DNA of 29,234 bases, taken from the NCBI GenBank assembly GCA_964408435.1, contig CAYOZL010000027.1, positions 1-29,234 on the forward strand, in the 5' to 3' direction. Shown in pieces: positions 7,506 through 15,159 of the stretch. Under the pieces are notes generated by a model. It was not told where the DNA came from. It did not search any database and saw nothing but the letters and a program-made list of their open reading frames with translations. This stretch comes from CAYOZL01 sp964408435 (GTDB lineage Bacteria > Bdellovibrionota_C > UBA2361 > SZUA-149 > CAYOZL01). The translations under genes and the position numbers were made by a program. Position 1 is the stretch's first letter. Each line of letters starts with the position of its first letter.

Positions 7506-8432
7506 CTAAGCTAGCATATTTTCGTTAGTAGAACCAAATAACTCCGCACTAAAATCATGTTCACTAGATGAGCTTAGATGCGTTATTAACTGCTCAACTT
7601 CTTTAGCTAAATTTAAGTAACATGGGGCTAAAAATTTGTTTTCTTTACTCTCAAAGACAGTCTTACCAAGAAAGCTAAGCTTATTTTGCACCTCTGAGCG
7701 AAAGATCTTTGAATTAAACAGATATATAGGGTCTTCACCCGAACTATCTCCTGCTGGCTCACTAGAAGCAGTAATTACATCTTCTTGAATTGAGGAATTA
7801 TCCCCTAGTCTTTTTTCGCTTAATTTCCCAATTTTCTTTGCTTGTCTATTAACCATTGTTTTTACAATAGACCATGCAGGCTTTTCTATGTGACCTGCTT
7901 GATCAATTAAATCTTCTAAACAATGAATACTCATTAAACTAGCATCAACTGGAACAATTACTAGGTTTGATAAAGCAATTGCGTTTCTAGTTAAAATATT
8001 AAAATCAGGTGGGGTATCAATTATAACATAATCATAATCAGAGTAGAGCTCGGAGACTAGTGCTGGAAAATAATTTCTAAAAATTCTAGCAGAACGGCCC
8101 CAATAAAAATGACGTAAGTCATTGCTAGCTGGAATCAACCAAAGATTATCTCTAACTTTTCTAAGTAAACTTACATCTTGTTCAATTGCCAATTCAACTA
8201 AACTTTCAATTTGTTCTTTATTCTCTAAGATATCTTGATTAGTAAGTAATACTTTTGCAAAAGGAGAAATAGTATTTTCTTCTTTAATAAAAAATCTTGT
8301 GCTGTGAGCTGTTGGATCTAAATCTATTATGAGAGTTTTATAACCAAGCTTTGAAAAAGCTGCAGCGATATTCAAAGACACCGATGTCTTTCCTACTCCG
8401 CCTTTTAATGATGCTAAACTTATTACTGCCAT
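7506..8432 (-). CDS. ParA/MinD-family P-loop ATPase without a ParB partner
   Basis: The 308-residue protein begins with the deviant Walker A motif SLKGGVGKTS (8-17; K10 signature lysine, K15 catalytic). The switch I region DLDPTAHST (37-45) and Walker B DYVIIDTPPDF (134-144) follow, then NLVIVPVDAS. These place it in the ParA/Soj-type group, whose members dimerise with ATP and position DNA or protein complexes in the cell. An acidic, serine-rich insertion (about 215-232) lies before the C-terminal helices. No parB is found in the window, so this may be an orphan ParA positioning some other cargo. ctaB follows at 30 bp. The upstream 249-bp gap is shared with the divergent kinase gene. Confidence 0.85.
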   Translation of the reverse strand: MAVISLASLKGGVGKTSVSLNIAAAFSKLGYKTLIIDLDPTAHSTRFFIKEENTISPFAKVLLTNQDILENKEQIESLVELAIEQDVSLLRKVRDNLWLIPASNDLRHFYWGRSARIFRNYFPALVSELYSDYDYVIIDTPPDFNILTRNAIALSNLVIVPVDASLMSIHCLEDLIDQAGHIEKPAWSIVKTMVNRQAKKIGKLSEKRLGDNSSIQEDVITASSEPAGDSSGEDPIYLFNSKIFRSEVQNKLSFLGKTVFESKENKFLAPCYLNLAKEVEQLITHLSSSSEHDFSAELFGSTNENMLA

Positions 8433-8509
8433 TTTTCTCTATAAAAAAGCATGCAATAAAAGCCATATAGAGCTTTCTGTCAAAGATAAATTATAAAAAA
8501 ACTATTATG

Positions 8510-8535
8510 CTGTTATTAAACAAAGCTAATAACAG
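8510..8535. promoter_or_regulatory. Inverted repeat in the divergent parA-like/kinase promoter region
   Basis: CTGTTATTA (8510-8518) and TAATAACAG (8527-8535) are exact 9-bp inverted repeats with an 8-nt spacer. They sit about 80 bp upstream of the ParA-like start and 145 bp upstream of the kinase start. Position and size fit an operator for a dimeric regulator. A weak terminator is less likely because no T-run follows. Confidence 0.45.
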
Positions 8536-8650
8536 GGTTTATAAGTGTCAGATTTAACTCTGTTTAATTTCCTAGGCAAAATTAGTAGGTTATTTTTTAA
8601 CTATAAATATATTAAGAATTATAGGCACTTATTATATGAACTCAATTCTT

Positions 8651-8656
8651 TATACT
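8651..8656 (+). promoter_or_regulatory. Possible -10 element of the kinase promoter
   Basis: TATACT lies 25 nt before the kinase ATG and matches the sigma-70 -10 consensus at five of six positions. No convincing -35 hexamer lies at the right distance, so this is tentative. Confidence 0.3.
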
Positions 8657-8681
8657 ATTAAACCGATATTCCTACCAAGAT

Positions 8682-9884
8682 ATGAATATAAGAACACGAC
8701 AAGAGAGTTTTAATACAGGCGATGTAATTGCGGATCGTTTTGAAATTGTTAGGCCACTTAGAGATGGCTGCCAAGGAGCTGTTTATCTAGTTCGACATGT
8801 AGACTTTCCTGAAAGACTAATTGCAATGAAAGTCTTACTTTTATCTCAAGAAGAAGATTTTGAAACTACTGCTGCTAGATTTAGAAATGAAGTTATGGCT
8901 GCTTATTCTGTTACACATCCTAATGTTGTAAGAATCTACGACTATATAAGACAAGGAACTCTATTAGCTTTTACAATGGAGTATATTCTAGGTGGAGACT
9001 TAGCTGACTTACTTGCTTATGAAGAGCCTTTAAAATTTTACCAAATAATTCATATTTTAGAACAAGTTTGTAACGGTTTAAGTGCAGTACATGAACAAAG
9101 TATTATTCACAGAGATATCAAACCTGAGAATATTCTTATTACTAAAGATGGTCATGTAAAGATTTCAGACTTCGGCACAGCTCGTCTAGGAACGACGTTA
9201 GGAAAAAGCAATGGGATAACAGGGACTGTAGGCTACCTAAGTCCTGAATATATTAGAGATGGACATTTAGACTTACGCTCTGATTTATACTCTCTTGGAG
9301 TTGTTGCATATGAAATGATAGTTGGAGAAGTTCCTTTTCAAGGAGAAAACTTACTTGATAGTATTTCAGAAAGACTTAAAGAAAGCGCTCCATCTGTTTT
9401 AGAAAAAAATGATAAATGCCCTCAAAAGCTTGCAAATATAATAGATAGATTACTTCAACTTAACCCCGATGATAGATACCAATCTGCAAAAGAAGTTTTA
9501 AAAGACCTAACTAGGGTTAAGATAAAAAGAGTAAATGATTCTGGGAATGAAAACATAATTAGAACTCAAATTTTAGATATGGATGAAGTTCATAAGCAGT
9601 TTAATACTGAGTTTAACGAGGGATTAAATAATGGACTAGAGATTCCATCTACTAATAATAGCTTAAATAACATTGCTAATATAAATGATTCAAATACTAG
9701 AGAAGGAGTAAGCGAGGAAATACTAAGTACTAGAATTGACCTAGAAATTAGAAACGATAGCACTTGGGCTGATACTATGAATGAATACATCAGGCCGCCT
9801 GTTACTTATTTTCAATATTTCGTTTTTACCGTTTTAACTATTATTGGCTTCGCAATTGGCTTGGTAATAACAGGAATGCATTAA
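8682..9884 (+). CDS. Hanks-type Ser/Thr protein kinase with C-terminal membrane anchor
   Basis: The 400-residue protein has a complete N-terminal kinase domain (about 20-275). It shows RDGCQGAVYLV at the glycine loop (27-37), IAMK with catalytic K50, the C-helix glutamate E70, HRDIKPEN (143-150; D145, N150), DFG (163-165), a GTVGYLSPEY activation segment (181-190) and DLYSLGVVAYEM. The first glycine of the GxGxxG loop is replaced by R27; the other residues needed for catalysis are present. A polar, Asn-rich linker (about 276-370) leads to one hydrophobic helix at 376-397, ending three residues from the C-terminus. The topology is therefore a cytoplasmic kinase with a tail anchor and essentially no periplasmic sensor domain. 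The stop overlaps the convergent asnS stop by four bases. Substrates are unknown. Confidence 0.92.
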   Translation: MNIRTRQESFNTGDVIADRFEIVRPLRDGCQGAVYLVRHVDFPERLIAMKVLLLSQEEDFETTAARFRNEVMAAYSVTHPNVVRIYDYIRQGTLLAFTMEYILGGDLADLLAYEEPLKFYQIIHILEQVCNGLSAVHEQSIIHRDIKPENILITKDGHVKISDFGTARLGTTLGKSNGITGTVGYLSPEYIRDGHLDLRSDLYSLGVVAYEMIVGEVPFQGENLLDSISERLKESAPSVLEKNDKCPQKLANIIDRLLQLNPDDRYQSAKEVLKDLTRVKIKRVNDSGNENIIRTQILDMDEVHKQFNTEFNEGLNNGLEIPSTNNSLNNIANINDSNTREGVSEEILSTRIDLEIRNDSTWADTMNEYIRPPVTYFQYFVFTVLTIIGFAIGLVITGMH

Positions 9885-11242
9885 AATTCGGCATTACCTG
9901 GTGTTCTAGGAAACGGAATACTATCTCTTATATTTGAAATTCCTGTTACATACATAACTAATCTTTCAAAACCTAAACCAAAGCCAGCATGTTTAACAGT
10001 GCCGTATTTTCTTAAATCTAAATACCACCAATAGTGATCTAGTGGTAAATTGCTTTCTTTGATTCTTCTCTCTAATACCTCTTTTCTCTCTTCTCTTTGA
10101 GAACCTCCAATAATCTCCCCTAGTCTAGGAACTAATAAATCCATTGCTGCAACAGTTTTATCATCATCATTTAAGCGCATGTAAAAGGCTTTAATCTCTT
10201 TAGGATAATCAGTTACAAATACAGGCTTACCAATATGCTTATCTGTTAAAAACTTCTCATGTTCTGTTTGTAAATCAATTCCCCAAGAAACTGGAAATTC
10301 AAATTTTTCCTTACTCTTTTTTAGGATATCGATAGCTTCTGTGTATGTAATCATTTCAAAATTAGAATTAACTAAATCTTCTAAGCTCTTGAGAATTCCT
10401 TTTTCTATCCATTTATTAAAAAACTGCATATCTTCTTCGCAATTATCCAATACGTACTTAATTACATATTTCATGAATTCTTCTGCAAGCTCTGTATTTT
10501 GTTTTAAATTGTAAAATGCGACTTCAGGTTCAATCATCCAAAACTCTGCTAAATGTCTAGGAGTGTTTGAATTCTCCGCTCTAAAAGTAGGTCCAAAAGT
10601 ATAAACCTTCGATAAAGCACAGGCTAAAGTCTCAGCTTCTAATTGACCTGAAACTGTTAGGCTTGCTCTAGCAGAAAAAAAATCTTTTAAATAATCAGAC
10701 TCTTTCTCAGTCTTTTCTAAAGCTGTAACAGTAAAAAGCTCTCCTGCACCCTCACAATCAGAAGTGCTTATAATAGGTGTGTGAATGTTGTAAAAACCAT
10801 TTTCATTAAAAAATTTATGCACAGCAAAACTAAGCGCACTTCTTACTCTAAAAACTGCGCCAAAAGTATTAGTTCTAGGCCTTAAATGAGCTATTGTTCT
10901 TAAAAATTCATTGCTATGTCTTTTTTTCTGTAGCGCATAATCAAGATCTGAATTCCCATGTACTATTACTTTTGTTGCCTGAACTTCCCATGCTTGGCCT
11001 TTACCTTGAGAAGCTATTAAATTGCCATGAATTTCTAATGCAGCGCCTGTATTGGCACTTAGTATATCTTCTTTATAATTTTCTAAATCACTTCCTGCAA
11101 TTGCTTGAATATTTGATAAACAACTTCCATCGTTAATTTCTAGAAATGAAAAGTCTTTGGAATCTCTTCTGGTTCTAAGCCAGCCCTTAATTGTCATACT
11201 ACTTACTGCTTCTTTAGAATTTAGCGCTTCTTTTACTCTCAT
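9881..11242 (-). CDS. asnS: Asparaginyl-tRNA synthetase
   Basis: The 453-residue class IIb synthetase attaches asparagine to tRNA-Asn. An N-terminal OB-fold anticodon-binding domain (about 15-100: IKGWLRTRRDSKDFSFLEINDGS) is followed by the catalytic core. Motif 2 is visible as FRAENSNTPRH with EFWMIEPE (220-240), and motif 3 as GFGLGFERLVMY (420-431). The CEGAGELFTV segment and the absence of AspRS insertions favour AsnRS, and the length is typical. A GAGGAG site lies just upstream of the ATG. menA ends 20 bp before it on the same strand, so menA and asnS may be co-transcribed. The last base pairs are shared with the convergent kinase gene. Confidence 0.96.
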   Translation of the reverse strand: MRVKEALNSKEAVSSMTIKGWLRTRRDSKDFSFLEINDGSCLSNIQAIAGSDLENYKEDILSANTGAALEIHGNLIASQGKGQAWEVQATKVIVHGNSDLDYALQKKRHSNEFLRTIAHLRPRTNTFGAVFRVRSALSFAVHKFFNENGFYNIHTPIISTSDCEGAGELFTVTALEKTEKESDYLKDFFSARASLTVSGQLEAETLACALSKVYTFGPTFRAENSNTPRHLAEFWMIEPEVAFYNLKQNTELAEEFMKYVIKYVLDNCEEDMQFFNKWIEKGILKSLEDLVNSNFEMITYTEAIDILKKSKEKFEFPVSWGIDLQTEHEKFLTDKHIGKPVFVTDYPKEIKAFYMRLNDDDKTVAAMDLLVPRLGEIIGGSQREERKEVLERRIKESNLPLDHYWWYLDLRKYGTVKHAGFGLGFERLVMYVTGISNIRDSIPFPRTPGNAEF

Positions 11243-11262
11243 AGCTCCTCTAGGTTACTACA

Positions 11263-12102
11263 CTAGATTGCCATAAAGAGTATCGTTGAAGCTAGTAGTA
11301 ATAAGGAAGTTTGACCTAGAATTGGGAATAAATCTCTAGGTTCTTTAAAAAGATAAACTTTATAAGAAAGAAATAAAGTAGCAGGTAATAATATTAAAAA
11401 GACTTTGCTTTTTAATATTAAAATTAAATTAGCTAATAATAAAAAAGAGAAATACTCTAATTTACCAAATAACTTTCCAAATCTTACTACTAGAGTCTTT
11501 TTGTTAGATTCTTTATCTTGGGTAAAATCTCTTAAATTATTAACAACTAAAATCGCACTCGAGATAAAACCAGGAACTAAACCATAATAAATAGAACTAG
11601 AAAGACTTTGTTGCCCTAATAAAATCCAAGTAGTTCCCCAACTAGCAACGGAGCCAAAAAAAGCAATTACAAAAATCTCACCTAAACCTAAGTAAGCTAA
11701 AGGATATGGTCCTGCAGTATAGAGATAGGAAAATAATATGCTAAGCATTCCAATAACTAAAATACTTAATCCTCCAACAGATACTAAATACGAACCAAGT
11801 AAGATAAGTAATAGAGTTAGAATAAAGATAGCTTTTTTCATTTCACTAGAATTAATAATCCCGCTTGCTAGCATGCGTTTTGGGCCAACTCTGTTCTCAT
11901 CATCACTACCTTTTAAGAAATCACATAGATCGTTTACGTAGTTTGTATTGATTTGAATTAAAACAGCGGTAAGTAAAATTATAAAAAAATATACTAGATT
12001 TAAATTTTGGTTAAAATCTAATGAGAGCTTTGTCCCGATTAAAACTGGGCAAATAGAAGCTGGTAATGTTAAAGGTCTTGATGCTTTAAGCCATCTATTC
12101 AA
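11263..12102 (-). CDS. menA: 1,4-dihydroxy-2-naphthoate polyprenyltransferase (MenA-type UbiA family)
   Basis: The 279-residue multi-helix UbiA-superfamily protein begins NRWLKASRPLTLPASICPVLIG, typical of MenA. It carries the prenyl-diphosphate/Mg motif NTNYVNDLCDFLKGSDD (52-68) followed by the arginine- and proline-containing NRVGPKRMLASG (70-81). A second Asp motif, NNLRDFTQDKESNKKTL, lies in the second half. MenA attaches a polyprenyl chain to DHNA in menaquinone synthesis at the inner membrane. The start is TTG at 12102, supported by a GGAGGA site 8 nt upstream. No other men genes are in the window, and a different aromatic acceptor cannot be excluded from sequence alone. It lies 20 bp before asnS and 26 bp after the hypothetical gene. 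Confidence 0.85.
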   Translation of the reverse strand: MNRWLKASRPLTLPASICPVLIGTKLSLDFNQNLNLVYFFIILLTAVLIQINTNYVNDLCDFLKGSDDENRVGPKRMLASGIINSSEMKKAIFILTLLLILLGSYLVSVGGLSILVIGMLSILFSYLYTAGPYPLAYLGLGEIFVIAFFGSVASWGTTWILLGQQSLSSSIYYGLVPGFISSAILVVNNLRDFTQDKESNKKTLVVRFGKLFGKLEYFSFLLLANLILILKSKVFLILLPATLFLSYKVYLFKEPRDLFPILGQTSLLLLASTILFMAI

Positions 12103-12110
12103 GAGTTAGT

Positions 12111-12116
12111 TCCTCC
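12111..12116 (-). promoter_or_regulatory. Shine-Dalgarno deciding the TTG start of menA
   Basis: On the minus strand GGAGGA occurs 8 nt before TTG 12102, an optimal distance. It supports a non-ATG start. Confidence 0.7.
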
Positions 12117-12128
12117 GTTAGGCTTTAC

Positions 12129-12653
12129 TTAGATAGCTTTTTTTCTTCTAAAAGGAATTACGTTGTTGCTTTTTTCTTCAATAGGTTGATCTAATTCAAT
12201 AGGCTCTAAAATTTTAGATTTTTTAGTTTCCATAAGAGCTAAAACTTCATCACATACTACCTGAGTAGATTGTAATTGTGATTGGAACTTTATTAAATCA
12301 AGTGAAGATTTGTATATAACTGCATATTCCGCTCTACTAAGAGCCTCTTTAATTTTATCATGTGCAAAATCCAAATCATTAGCACATTGATTTAATGTTT
12401 GCTGAAAGCCTTCATGCAAGCTTAGCAGTGCATCAATTGTATCAGCTGAGTTGGTACTACTTTTTAAAATTTTATTTAGTTCTTTTCTTAATCTATTATA
12501 TGTTTTTGCCCACTGCTTGGCTCTAACTTCATTTGAAAGAGCAGCAACATTAATACTAGCTTCAGAATTAACAAGCATGGAATTATAAAGCTTTTCTGCT
12601 TTAAAACTTTTTGCAATTAATACTTGTAATCTTGAAGTGAGGGTTGAAGACAT
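12129..12653 (-). CDS. Hypothetical helical protein with basic C-terminal tail
   Basis: I do not recognise this 174-residue protein. It has no signal peptide or membrane segment. Most of it (about 5-145) looks strongly alpha-helical, with leucine and alanine spacing compatible with a coiled-coil bundle (for example KTYNRLRKELNKILKSS and LSRAEYAVIYKSSLDLIKFQSQLQ). It ends in an acidic, proline-containing linker and a short basic tail, NNVIPFRRKKAI, which could bind nucleic acid, membrane or a partner. It is the first gene of a likely hypothetical-menA-asnS transcript, and a candidate promoter precedes it. No function can be given. Confidence 0.7.
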   Translation of the reverse strand: MSSTLTSRLQVLIAKSFKAEKLYNSMLVNSEASINVAALSNEVRAKQWAKTYNRLRKELNKILKSSTNSADTIDALLSLHEGFQQTLNQCANDLDFAHDKIKEALSRAEYAVIYKSSLDLIKFQSQLQSTQVVCDEVLALMETKKSKILEPIELDQPIEEKSNNVIPFRRKKAI

Positions 12654-12690
12654 AAATAAAACTTTATTAAAAATTAATGGTATACTTTAT

Positions 12691-12717
12691 GCTATACTCA
12701 GCTTTGGAAATAGTCAA
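12691..12717 (-). promoter_or_regulatory. Candidate sigma-70-like promoter for the hypothetical-menA-asnS operon
   Basis: On the minus strand TTGACT (12717-12712) and TATAGC (12696-12691) are separated by 15 nt, slightly short of the optimum. They lie about 40 bp before the ATG at 12653. The 114-bp gap to queF holds nothing else. Confidence 0.4.
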
Positions 12718-12767
12718 ACTTCAAGCTAAGAGAAATTAGAACATTCAATTTAGTTTTTATAAAATAA

Positions 12768-13121
12768 CTACTGATTATGACTAACTGTTACAGTTGTGTG
12801 TATCCCACCTCTAACATAAAACTCTGCTTCTAAGTCTAACTTTCTAGGATTTAATAATTTAATTAAATCATCTGCTATCATGTTAGTAACTTTTTCATGA
12901 AAATGTCCTTCATCTCTAAAAGACCAGAGATAAAGTTTTAAAGACTTAAGCTCTACGCATAGTTTATCTGGAATATAACTAATTCGAATCTCGGCAAAAT
13001 CAGGTTGACCAGTTTTTGGACAGACACATGTAAATTCAGGACATGTAAAATTAATAGTATAATCTCTTTCAGGTTTTGGATTTTCAAACGTATCTAAATC
13101 TTTACTAGGCTTTGTAGACAT
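12768..13121 (-). CDS. queF: NADPH-dependent 7-cyano-7-deazaguanine (preQ0) reductase, QueF type I
   Basis: The 117-residue protein reduces the preQ0 nitrile to the preQ1 amine in queuosine synthesis, in the cytoplasm. The family hallmarks are present. CVCPKTGQPDFAEI (32-45) gives the thioimide-forming cysteine (C34 by alignment to the usual LCPxTGQPDFA) and D41. VELKSLKLYLWSFRDEGHFHE (56-76) is the NADPH/substrate motif, with E57 and the HFHE histidines. The short length matches the single-domain (YkvM-like) form. The usual VESKS is VELKS here, a minor change. No other queuosine genes are near. It begins directly after the stop codon of the zf-TFIIB-like gene. Confidence 0.94.
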   Translation of the reverse strand: MSTKPSKDLDTFENPKPERDYTINFTCPEFTCVCPKTGQPDFAEIRISYIPDKLCVELKSLKLYLWSFRDEGHFHEKVTNMIADDLIKLLNPRKLDLEAEFYVRGGIHTTVTVSHNQ

Positions 13122-13421
13122 TTATTTCTTACCTTCTATTAATTTCTTAAAACTACTTAACATAGAATTACTGTCTTTTTCACTCGCTTCTATTAACTGC
13201 TCTAACTCTCCAGCATCTAACCAAATTCCACCGCTTTCAGCACATCTATCAATAACGACACCACTAAGAACTTCTTGCTCCATTTCCTTACCAGTAATAG
13301 GGCTTAATCTAGGCTTATTTGCCTCTTTCTTCTTTGTAAGTCTTTCTAAAGCTTCTTTATTTTTTTTATCAAAGTAAGACTCTTCTTTTGCCTTACGCGC
13401 TTTATCTAATGGATTACTCAT
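13122..13421 (-). CDS. zf-TFIIB-like small protein with lost zinc ligands
   Basis: The 99-residue protein has a charged helical N-terminus (Lys/Glu-rich, 1-37), then a segment with the shape of the zf-TFIIB domain. SPITGKEMEQEVLSGVVIDRC (40-60) is followed by GGIWLDAGELEQLI (64-77), the diagnostic C-terminal half. The domain normally holds two CxxC pairs. Here the first is SPIT and the second CAES, so only C60 remains and zinc binding is unlikely. The function is unknown. AAAGGA 8 nt before the ATG supports the start. queF follows with no gap, so the two are translationally coupled. The end is Ser/Lys-rich. Confidence 0.78.
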   Translation of the reverse strand: MSNPLDKARKAKEESYFDKKNKEALERLTKKKEANKPRLSPITGKEMEQEVLSGVVIDRCAESGGIWLDAGELEQLIEASEKDSNSMLSSFKKLIEGKK

Positions 13422-13507
13422 AATTAATGTCCTTTAATATATTGACCTAAATGCGTGTTTTTGAAAATATCACCCTTTATAACTTTAACAAATATACTTA
13501 ATATCTA

Positions 13508-14344
13508 GTGCAAGCAAGTTTAAGCAAAAGTAAAGCAGAGAATATAAGTAAGAATTTATTTTCTCTCGCTTGTAAGTTTTTCTCTGATATATACGAGTAC
13601 CGAGAATATTTTATACAATCTGTAGCAAGAGATTTAAGAAGAAAATACAAACGTTCTGTACTTGGCTACGTATGGAGCATGCTTAATCCTCTACTTATGA
13701 TGATTATTCTTGCGGTAGTTTTTTCTCATATTATGAGAATGAATATAAAAAACTACGCAATCTTCCTTTTTTCTGGAAGTATTATTTGGACTTACTTTAA
13801 CTATACAGTCTCAGCCTCTGTTGGTGCTATTAGAGCAAATGCTACTATTATGTCTCAAGTCAGTGTGCCAAATTATATTTTCCCAATATCCACTGCCTTT
13901 TCAGCTATAGTAGAGATGTTTTTTTCTATAGTTCCTCTAATACTTATAATGTTATTTCTTGGTCATAAAATTTCTTATCATATCTTAGCTCTGCCATTAA
14001 TATTAATGCCCTTATTCTTTTTTACTATGGGAATATCTTTATTCGTAGCTGTGGGTAATGTGTTTTATGAAGACACTGAACATTTAACAAATGTAATTCT
14101 TAATGCCCTATATTTTCTTTGTCCTATTCTCTATATGAGAGAGATGCTACCAGATTGGTTAATTCCCTACGTCTCAATTAACCCTCTTTTTTGTATGGTA
14201 GAATTTGGTCACGACTTATTTTTTTATGCTAAATATCCTAATACCTTAAGTTATCTCTATGTATTAGCTACTTCTTTTATTACTTTAATTTTTGGTTTGT
14301 ATGTTTTTAACAAATCAGAAAAAAAATTCATGTACTTTTTATAA
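13508..14344 (+). CDS. wzm: ABC-2 type polysaccharide export permease
   Basis: The 278-residue membrane protein has the TagG/KpsM/Wzm layout. A cytoplasmic amphipathic entry containing YFIQSVARDLRRKYKRSVLGYVWSMLNP is followed by about six hydrophobic helices, and the conserved ALYFLCPILY region comes before the C-terminal PLFCMVEFGHDLFF. With the adjacent ATPase it exports an undecaprenyl- or lipid-linked glycan across the inner membrane. I accept the GTG start at 13508, because no ATG occurs before the conserved region (first internal Met at 'SMLNP') and the N-terminal length is typical. No clear ribosome site is visible. It is divergent from the zf-TFIIB/queF pair. Confidence 0.9.
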   Translation: MQASLSKSKAENISKNLFSLACKFFSDIYEYREYFIQSVARDLRRKYKRSVLGYVWSMLNPLLMMIILAVVFSHIMRMNIKNYAIFLFSGSIIWTYFNYTVSASVGAIRANATIMSQVSVPNYIFPISTAFSAIVEMFFSIVPLILIMLFLGHKISYHILALPLILMPLFFFTMGISLFVAVGNVFYEDTEHLTNVILNALYFLCPILYMREMLPDWLIPYVSINPLFCMVEFGHDLFFYAKYPNTLSYLYVLATSFITLIFGLYVFNKSEKKFMYFL

Positions 14345-14353
14345 TTGCAGCCT

Positions 14354-15115
14354 ATGTCTGAAATCGCATTAAAATTAGAAGATGTAACAGTTTCTTTTAG
14401 GTCTTATAAAGAAAGGCCAACTAGCTTTAAAGAATCTCTTGTTGGCTTAGCAAAGAAAGGAAAGAAAAAATACTATACTACTTTTGATGCATTAAAAGAT
14501 ATTTCTTTTGAAATTCCTAAAGGAAGTGTATTTGGAATTATCGGGAGTAACGGCGCTGGAAAAAGCACGCTACTTAAAACAATGGCAGGCATTATTCCGC
14601 CTACAAGTGGACAAGTCATTACAAATGGCAAACTAGATTCATTTATTCAACTTGGTGCAGGCTTTGATGCTGAGTTAAATGCAGTTGAAAATATCTATTT
14701 AAACTGCTCTTTGCACAAGATGCCTAAAAGACTAATTAAAGAAAGAGTACCTAGTATCTTAGATTTTGCTGAGCTTACTGAATTCTCCAACACTCCTATT
14801 AAATATTACTCCTCTGGAATGTTTGCACGCCTTGGATTTGCAGTAGCAATTGAAAGAAATCCAGATATTTTACTTGTTGATGAAATCCTCTCTGTTGGAG
14901 ATGTTCGATTTAGAGAAAAATGTGATGATGTATTTAATAGATATCTTTCTGAAGGTAAAACTATTTTAATGGTTAGCCATGACTTACAAAAGATAAGAGA
15001 AATGTCTTCTAAAATTGCCTTACTCTCTAAGGGCGAAATAGCCTATATTGGAGAACCAGAGACTGCGCTTAAAATGTATAACGATCAAGAGTATAAAACT
15101 GCATTAAGCGCTTAA
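14354..15115 (+). CDS. wzt: Polysaccharide ABC transporter ATPase, short form
   Basis: The likely start is ATG 14354 (253 residues), since the alternative TTG 14345 lacks a ribosome site. Walker A GSNGAGKST (64-72), signature YYSSGM (151-156), Walker B ILLVDE (172-177) and switch H209 are all present. The N-terminal insertion (FRSYKERPTSFKESL) before the P-loop and the YSSGM form of the signature are typical of the Wzt/KpsT/TagH group. The protein ends shortly after the ATPase core, so it lacks the C-terminal carbohydrate-binding domain that lets some Wzt proteins select capped O-antigen. It pairs with the permease 9 bp upstream. Confidence 0.9.
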   Translation: MSEIALKLEDVTVSFRSYKERPTSFKESLVGLAKKGKKKYYTTFDALKDISFEIPKGSVFGIIGSNGAGKSTLLKTMAGIIPPTSGQVITNGKLDSFIQLGAGFDAELNAVENIYLNCSLHKMPKRLIKERVPSILDFAELTEFSNTPIKYYSSGMFARLGFAVAIERNPDILLVDEILSVGDVRFREKCDDVFNRYLSEGKTILMVSHDLQKIREMSSKIALLSKGEIAYIGEPETALKMYNDQEYKTALSA

Positions 15116-15144
15116 AGTAGTTAGTTAAAAAACTCTGACTAGGT

Positions 15145-15150
15145 TATAAT
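15145..15150 (+). promoter_or_regulatory. Consensus -10 box close to the lipoprotein start codon
   Basis: A perfect TATAAT ends 9 nt before ATG 15160. If used, transcription would begin within a few bases of the start codon, giving a leaderless or near-leaderless mRNA. The -35 region is weak (TTAGTT at 15121, 18-nt spacing). Confidence 0.4.
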
Positions 15151-15159
15151 TAAGAGATT

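Noticed and set aside
10894..11136. Plus-strand 80-codon ORF inside asnS
   Set aside because: It is antisense to a highly conserved synthetase and rich in Leu/His as expected for a shadow frame.
13442..13483. TTGACC and TATAAC hexamers before wzm
   Set aside because: The spacing (30 bp) is far from promoter spacing, so they cannot be paired as one promoter.
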